In this document: piece after piece, positions 59,416 to 64,000 of the stretch
Numbering within the stretch: the stretch's first letter is position 1
How the letters are laid out: the number at the start of each line of letters is the position of its first letter
Assembly (NCBI GenBank): GCA_035048815.1
Contig: JAUCBN010000049.1
Span: forward strand, 8,811,501-8,875,500
DNA: 64,000 nucleotides
Source: Abelmoschus esculentus
Lineage: Eukaryota > Streptophyta > Magnoliopsida > Malvales > Malvaceae
Direction of reading: 5' to 3'
Position numbers and translations under genes: made by a program
Notes under the pieces: generated by a model
The model's input: only the letters and a program-made list of their open reading frames with translations
Told to the model about the DNA's origin: nothing
Database searches by the model: none

Positions 59416-59433
59416 TGGCGCCGTTGCCGGGGA
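59416..59433 (+). promoter_or_regulatory. Primer-binding site, perfect tRNA-Asp match
   Basis: TGGCGCCGTTGCCGGGGA is the exact complement of the plant tRNA-Asp 3' end (known sequence). Six bases after the LTR. Confidence 0.92.
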
Positions 59434-59542
59434 CTGTCAACTAAATTTTGTTTTCTTTATTTTCTTGTTTTTAGTTATTTTTACTAACATATTTTCTTTT
59501 TAAAAAAATTATAGGTGTGTTTCAAGTTGAAGGATTTTCAAG

Positions 59543-60037
59543 ATGCAAGGAGAAAGAAAGAAATCTATTCGGGAGTTGATGTTGGAAGATATGAATCGAG
59601 TCAATCAAGAATTTCCTAGATTAAATGATGATTATCTATGCCAACCAAGAGCAACCCAACAAGTTTATGCTTGGGAAAATTTTTGTTTTAATTGTGGAGA
59701 TGATCATTTGGTTAACAATTGCCCGTATAGTACTGGAACATATGGCCACTTAGAGGACCATAGATGGAACCAACAACAAAATCTTTCATGGTATGATCAA
59801 AACGCTCAAAATTTTTACCATGACAATTTTGTTAATGTTACAGATAAGCCATGGCAATATAATTCTTCTCAAGAGTATCCAAATTCATTGGAGGAAACAT
59901 TGAAAGCATCAATGGCTAGAATTGAAGAATTTATGACAGAACAATCAAGGCTATTGGATGCATATATAGCTAGATTGGATGCACCCTTGAAGGATTCAGA
60001 AGAGCAATTGCAGAAATCCATATATGCCCATGGATGA
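59543..60037 (+). CDS. Gag-derived ORF with zinc knuckle (Athila derivative)
   Basis: 164 codons from ATG 59543 (MQGERKKSIRELMLEDMNRV). Contains a CFNCGDDHLVNNC zinc-knuckle-like motif around residue 48 and a coiled-coil-like C-terminal stretch (SLEETLKASMARIEEFMTEQ). The core Athila gag domain is missing, so this is a shortened gag. Open reading frame without stops; ends 60037. Confidence 0.55.
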   Translation: MQGERKKSIRELMLEDMNRVNQEFPRLNDDYLCQPRATQQVYAWENFCFNCGDDHLVNNCPYSTGTYGHLEDHRWNQQQNLSWYDQNAQNFYHDNFVNVTDKPWQYNSSQEYPNSLEETLKASMARIEEFMTEQSRLLDAYIARLDAPLKDSEEQLQKSIYAHG

Positions 60038-60169
60038 GTCTCTTGAAATAATTGTCGCGGCAGAAGAGAAGCCTGAACAGGGCAATGTCACGATACCACT
60101 CAACGAGGCCGATGAGAGTATGCTCTAGAAAATTCTGAGGAGTCTGATTTCCAGGATGTTACGGCAGCA

Positions 60170-60838
60170 ATGATGCTGAAAAAGGAAGCTGAGGATTACT
60201 CTCACTCACAGCTGCCGGGGCAGTTACACGGCGACATGCTTGATCAACAAGATGGCAATGCCGTGATAATGGAATATGAGATGGTAACGAATAAACCTTT
60301 TGAATTCTTTAAAAACTCATCTCTTCCATTGCAGGTATCTTCTGAGGAATCAACGTTACAAGATTTGAAGTCATCACAAATAGGATATAATTATTTGGAA
60401 GATGATATTTTATCTGTGACAATTCCATCTAATATTAGTTCCAAGACAAAGTCTCTATTGATGGAGATTATTGAGAAGCATAAGAAACAATGTGGGTTGA
60501 TCCTTGAAGACTTCAAGAAAGATGATTCTTCACTTGACTTACACCGAATTTTGGCAGAAGATTGCCACGGCAATTGGCTATCACAGCAATTGCCACGACA
60601 ACGAAGGCTACATCCAACTATGATGGAAGTTAACGACAAGGAGGTAATTAAGTGGTTGGATGTTGATATAATTTTTTCTAACAAATTATTTTTGCCTTCA
60701 GAAATAATATCAAGTCGGAAGATAGACATGGACTACAAAAGAACACGAACGGAAGACACCTCCACCATGATAGCACAAATGGGAGTATCCGTACCCGCAT
60801 TAGCCCATATCTTCTCGAGTAGAATTGTCACTCGATAG
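60170..60838 (+). CDS. Protease-RT linker remnant ORF (Athila derivative)
   Basis: 222 codons. The part around LLMEIIEKHKKQCGLILEDF and QRRLHPTMMEVNDKEVIKWL resembles the linker and RT N-terminus of the Athila pol at 15604-16665 (MMRQHKKTIGWSIDDLKRRS). After VDIIF-SNKLFLPSEI it jumps straight to a C-terminal SRKIDMDYKRTRTEDTSTMI, so all of RT, RNase H and integrase have been removed by an in-frame deletion. It keeps a TTGCCACGGCAA-type palindrome in coding sequence. Confidence 0.5.
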   Translation: MMLKKEAEDYSHSQLPGQLHGDMLDQQDGNAVIMEYEMVTNKPFEFFKNSSLPLQVSSEESTLQDLKSSQIGYNYLEDDILSVTIPSNISSKTKSLLMEIIEKHKKQCGLILEDFKKDDSSLDLHRILAEDCHGNWLSQQLPRQRRLHPTMMEVNDKEVIKWLDVDIIFSNKLFLPSEIISSRKIDMDYKRTRTEDTSTMIAQMGVSVPALAHIFSSRIVTR

Positions 60839-61380
60839 AGGGTGCAGATGGACTATAAGAAATATCGGAAACGATCCTCCATAAGTTTTCTTTATATTCT
60901 TATTTTATATTAATTTTCTCTTTTATTTTATTTGGTATTTTCATGAATTTTCTTTATGGTATTTAGGAATAATTATCTTCTCATTATTTGAATGTTTCTT
61001 TATTGATGTTTATCTTTTTAGGTTAGGATAATAAGGGAAAAATAGTTCACAGCAGTAACTCTGCCGAGGCAATACAACAGTGCTAGAGCCGTAGCAGTCC
61101 CAACGGGCAGAAAAGTGTAACGGCTAGTCTGCCAAAATTTCGGCCGCGGCAGAAAAGGAAACGGCAGAAGAAGGAAACGGTTACAACGGCTAGTGATCTT
61201 AACGGTCACAAGGCCGAGGCCTATATAAGACACTCCTTCCTCTTGAACTATTCACTCTTACTTTCTTGCTTTCTTTAGTATTCTTAACAATCACTCTCTC
61301 AATTACTCTCTGCCTACTAATCCCTTTTAAATCTCCAGATTCTCTTCAAGAAAACCTCCAAGAACTCAATTTTCTCTTTC
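60839..61380 (+). other. Spacer with the first copy of the A/B block
   Basis: Contains block A (60988-61061, 'gaatgtttctttattgatg' to 'cagcagtaact') followed by block B (61062-61250, 'ctgccgaggcaatacaacag' to 'tataagacactccttcctc'). Both blocks recur in a different order at 62220-62481. The B block ends in a TATA-like 'cctatataagac'. Confidence 0.7.
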
Positions 61381-62145
61381 TTGATGGCAACTTACAAAAG
61401 ATTCGCCCCAGCCAACGTTGAAGAACGATTCAATCGATCTTTCATCGCAAGGCAACTATGGGAAGAACAAGGGTTCCAGCACGCGGATGAAGAGAATTAC
61501 GGCATTGAACACTACTTGTTCGACAGAATAAAGTACCAGAATTGGGAAATATTCTGTTTGCAACCTGCCTAGGCGAACACCACGATCGTGCAGGAGTTCT
61601 ACGCTCATGGGCCCAGCAAAGACTCCCTCTTTGTCCACTGTCGCGGCAGGCCTGTACAGCTTGATGCCGATACGATCAACAACTTTTACGGCCTCACACC
61701 GGACAATGATCTCCATGCTGACTTCTTGGAAGATATCACTGCCGAAGACTATGAACTTATCAAAGACGATCTTTGTTACGCGAACACTCCATGGGAAACC
61801 GGTACCCATCGAGGATCCGTGACAAGACAAAACTTGAAGCCGGAGGCCAAGATCTGGAACACCTTCATTAAACGACGCCTCATCCCAACATCACACAACA
61901 GCACGGTGGATCGCAAGAGATTGGTGCTTATCCAATCCATCATCAACAAAAGGATCATCAACATCGGAGAAATCATCCTACGGGAAATTCACGAGTGCGG
62001 TAAGAAAGATCGAGGACCATTGTATTTCCCTTGCTTGATTACGGGTCTATGTGTTTCCGCAGGTGTGCCTATTGAAGAAACGGATGAATACACCCCCCAA
62101 GAAGAGGATGGACCAGGGAATTCTACCACAAAGTCATGCAGATAA
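61381..62145 (+). pseudogene. Athila extra ORF (putative plant transposon protein), one internal stop
   Basis: Starts MATYKRFAPANVEERFNRSF; a TAG at 61570-61572 (Gln in the related copy) is the only interruption, then the same frame continues QEFYAHGPSKDSLFVHCRGR and KRRLIPTSHNSTVDRKRLVL. Clearly homologous to 11042-12388. Located directly downstream of gag remnants rather than integrase. The similarity between this copy and the one in the autonomous-type element suggests the ORF has been kept while pol was lost. Function unknown. Confidence 0.75.
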
Positions 62146-62481
62146 CACAAGCAGAACCTGTCCAGGCAACACCGCAACAGTTCACTGTCGATACTGCTGC
62201 AGGTGTGCCGTTGTTCACAACAGTAACTCTGCCGAGGCAATACAACAGTGCTAGAGCCGCAGCAGTCCCAACGGGCAGAAAAGTGTAACGGCTAGTCTGT
62301 CGAGATTCCGGCCGCGGCAGAAAAGGAAACGGCAGAAGAAGGAAACGGTTACAACGGCTAGTGATCTCAACGGTCATAAGGCCGAGGCCTATATAAGACA
62401 CTCCTTCCTCTTGAATGTTTCTTTATTGATGTTTATCTTTTTAGGTTAGGATAATAAGGGAAAAATAGTTCACAGCAGTAA
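62146..62481 (+). repeat. Rearranged second copy of blocks B and A
   Basis: Block B' (about 62225-62414) repeats 61062-61250, and block A' (about 62415-62481) repeats 60988-61061; the order is B'-A' instead of A-B. The B'/A' junction lies in shared 'ttgaatg' and the A'/LTR junction in shared 'act', i.e. microhomology joints. Confidence 0.75.
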
Positions 62482-63146
62482 CTACTCTACAAACAACCTA
62501 AACTTCCGAACAAGTTTAGAACATAACATAGTCGGCGGCTAAAAGTATTTTTCTAGGTAAAATCCGACTCTAACTTTACACCTCTAAATCTTGACCTAAT
62601 GGGTGCTTATATAGGCAAAGCCCTAGGTTAAAGTCTTCCATGCAAGGAAAGAGTTCTATAAGGTAAAAATACAATCTCCTAATTAAACTATGATACTTTA
62701 TTCTATTTCCTAAAATAACTCTTCTTTCCCGCGTTTCACTTTGACCAGAGTTTGACTCCTTAAATTGGCTCTGTCTTTCTCTCTCTTTACATCCGTTAGA
62801 ATCGGTATCTTTTTCTCTATCTTTCGAGCACCAGTTGTCATCTTCAATCTGTTTCCGCGGCATCCAAAGTGCTGCCGTGGCGGGTGTTTCATCTGCATTT
62901 CATCTTATTTTCCAGCATCCGTCTTCTTGTTGGCCATTCATATGATGTGGTTTCCTGCCTAGGAAAGAAAACCATCAAATGCTTCTGTTTTATGCCAAAT
63001 AATAGATAAATTCATGATTTAAGTATTCGGATGTTGAAATATGAAAAATTAGCAGAATTATCCAATATTATCCTTAAATTTGTCCTTTATTGGCAATAAT
63101 TGAGTGGGAAAATGATATAAAAAATAAGACTTTTATGCACTCATCA
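62482..63146 (-). repeat. Reverse solo Athila (family B) LTR, right part
   Basis: Continues the LTR begun at 57615: 'cttatataggcaaagccctaggttaaag' corresponds to the TATA region of the LTR at 38761-40188. Ends ACTCATCA at 63146, followed by TSD GAGGA (63147-63151). Contains TTCCGCGGCA and TGCCGTGGCG palindromes near 62857 and 62870. Confidence 0.75.
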
Positions 63147-63150
63147 GAGG

Positions 63151-64000
63151 ATGTTCGGTACTGATTGTGTTATCATTAGCTTATATGTTGATGATATATT
63201 GATTTTCAGTACTAACATAGAAGCCATTAACAAAACCAAAAAATTCTTATCTACTCGTTTTGAGATGACTGATTTAGAAGAAGTAAATATAATCTTAGGT
63301 GTCAAAGTTACGAAATCTAGCAAGGGATTCTCTTTGGATCAAACATACTATATTGAGAAAGTGTTAAAGAGATTTGACAGTTGGGATGTCATCCCTTCTC
63401 GAACACCGTTTTACTCTAGCAATCATCTCGCTAAAAATAAAAGAAGTTGTGTTTCTCATGATAAATATGCTAAAATTATTGGAAGCCTAATGTTCTTAAT
63501 GAACTATACTCTACCTGATATTGCCTATGTTGTGAGTAGATTGAGTAGATATACTCATAATCCAAACGGTGAACATTGGACAACTCTTAGACATTTACTA
63601 AAATACCTTAAGGGTACTATGGATTGGAAACTTGATTTTGTTGGCTATCCTGCTACTCTAGAAGGATATTGTGACGCCAACTGGGTTTCCAACAGTGATG
63701 AAGTAAGCTCCACGAGCGGATATGTTTTCAGTTTAGGCAGAACCACAGTCTCGTGGAAGTCTGCCAAGCAGACTTGTATTGCACACTCCACTATGGAGTC
63801 AGAGTTTATAGCTCTAGACTTAGCAGGGCAAGAAGACGAGTGGTTTAGGAATCTTTTAGTAGAGATACCTTTATATGGAAAACTGACTCCTCCAATATCT
63901 TTATTGTGCGATTCGTCATATACAATACATGTGGCCTTAAATCAAGCTTACAATGGTAAGAAAAGGCACATTCGTATAAGACATGAATCTGTGAGGAACC
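63151..64000 (+). pseudogene. Copia-2 RT active site to RNase H (3' partial, open to window end)
   Basis: Continues the RT across the TSD GAGGA (63147-63151). From ATG 63151 the frame is open for 283 codons to the window edge. YVDD, the RT active site, is at 63184-63195; then FEMTDLEEVNIILGVKV, DIAYVVSRLSRYTHNPNGEH, RNase H EGYCDANWVSN (first catalytic Asp), STSGYVFSLG and STMESEFIAL with the catalytic Glu. This is the best preserved part of the element; the rest is beyond the window. Confidence 0.85.

Larger units (their letters stand above)
58090..62481 (+). mobile_element. Non-autonomous Athila derivative without RT/RNase H/integrase
   Basis: 5' LTR 58090-59409, perfect tRNA-Asp PBS, gag-derived ORFs, a protease-RT linker fragment, an extra ORF (61381-62145), and a scrambled 3' end without a polypurine tract or 3' LTR (right edge near 62481 is approximate). 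RT, RNase H and integrase are missing, so it would have needed a partner such as the element at 8715-19956. It lies inside a reverse solo LTR, and part of that LTR (about 220 bp) seems missing at the insertion point. Confidence 0.72.
51857..64000 (+). mobile_element. Second Ty1/copia element (plus strand), split by two insertions, runs out of the window
   Basis: Runs from a probable LTR/leader at 51857 through gag, protease, integrase, RT and RNase H at the window end. It is split by a solo LTR at 54479-56381 (TSD AAGAG) inside integrase and by a reverse solo LTR at 57615-63146 (TSD GAGGA) inside RT. Removing both insertions leaves the coding order of one copia element. Protein style resembles the Tnt1/Tork group. 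The 3' LTR lies beyond the window, so the LTR boundaries cannot be checked. Confidence 0.85.

Noticed and set aside
59416..59433. Fragment of a tRNA-Asp gene
   Set aside because: Only the 3' 18 bases match and they directly follow an LTR; it is a primer-binding site. Same for 18566-18583 and 34298-34315.

Overview
This is a transposon-dominated stretch of plant nuclear DNA. Evidence for a plant: GT-AG introns, Ty1/copia, Ty3/gypsy (Athila and chromovirus/Tekay-like), hAT-like and CACTA remnants, primer-binding sites matching plant initiator-Met and Asp tRNAs, and a RIN4/NOI-family gene. A eudicot is likely; the species cannot be fixed. No rRNA, tRNA gene or CRISPR array was seen. About three quarters is transposon-derived, in nested layers whose target-site duplications (TSDs) can mostly be read directly.

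Layout. 1-4,770: AT-rich intergenic DNA with LTR remnants (a SIRE-like one at 1,960-2,965 carries a GTATCGATAC palindrome array) and one hAT-type end. 4,771-27,337: one RIN4/NOI-like gene, now a pseudogene spread over 22 kb. A hAT-type element (5,396-8,253, 8-bp TSD) sits in intron 2. A copia element (8,334-24,366, TSD GAGGG) sits in exon 3 and itself contains a complete Athila element (8,715-19,956, two 1,367-bp LTRs, TSD CTGCT). A chromovirus 3' LTR (24,718-26,797) separates two partial copies of exon 3; the second copy still has the last exon.

27,338-43,823: degraded intergenic DNA, a chromovirus 5' LTR (29,653-32,649) with its PBS, and a chimera of two Athila families (32,989-40,188) without RT or integrase. 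43,824-47,083: solo chromovirus LTR, reverse strand, TSD TAATT. 47,434-48,529: the only apparently intact gene, a two-exon secreted cysteine-rich protein of seven near-identical 44-residue, 8-cysteine modules. 48,530-51,856: AT-rich DNA with a CACTA terminus and a 90-bp tandem repeat. 51,857-64,000: a second copia element (+ strand, running out of the window), split by a solo LTR (54,479-56,381, TSD AAGAG) and by a reverse solo Athila LTR (57,615-63,146, TSD GAGGA), which is itself split by a non-autonomous Athila derivative (58,090 to about 62,481) with a scrambled 3' end.

Best leads: (1) a degenerate TGCC-NN-GGCA palindrome found tens of times in the Athila-type sequences, in LTRs, UTRs and coding regions, and not noticed elsewhere; (2) a triplet of 26-nt hairpins with covarying stems in the Athila 3' untranslated region, present in two separate elements; (3) the seven-module cysteine-rich gene; (4) the template-switch-like 3' end of the derivative at 58-62 kb. 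All is by eye; no alignment or database search was run.
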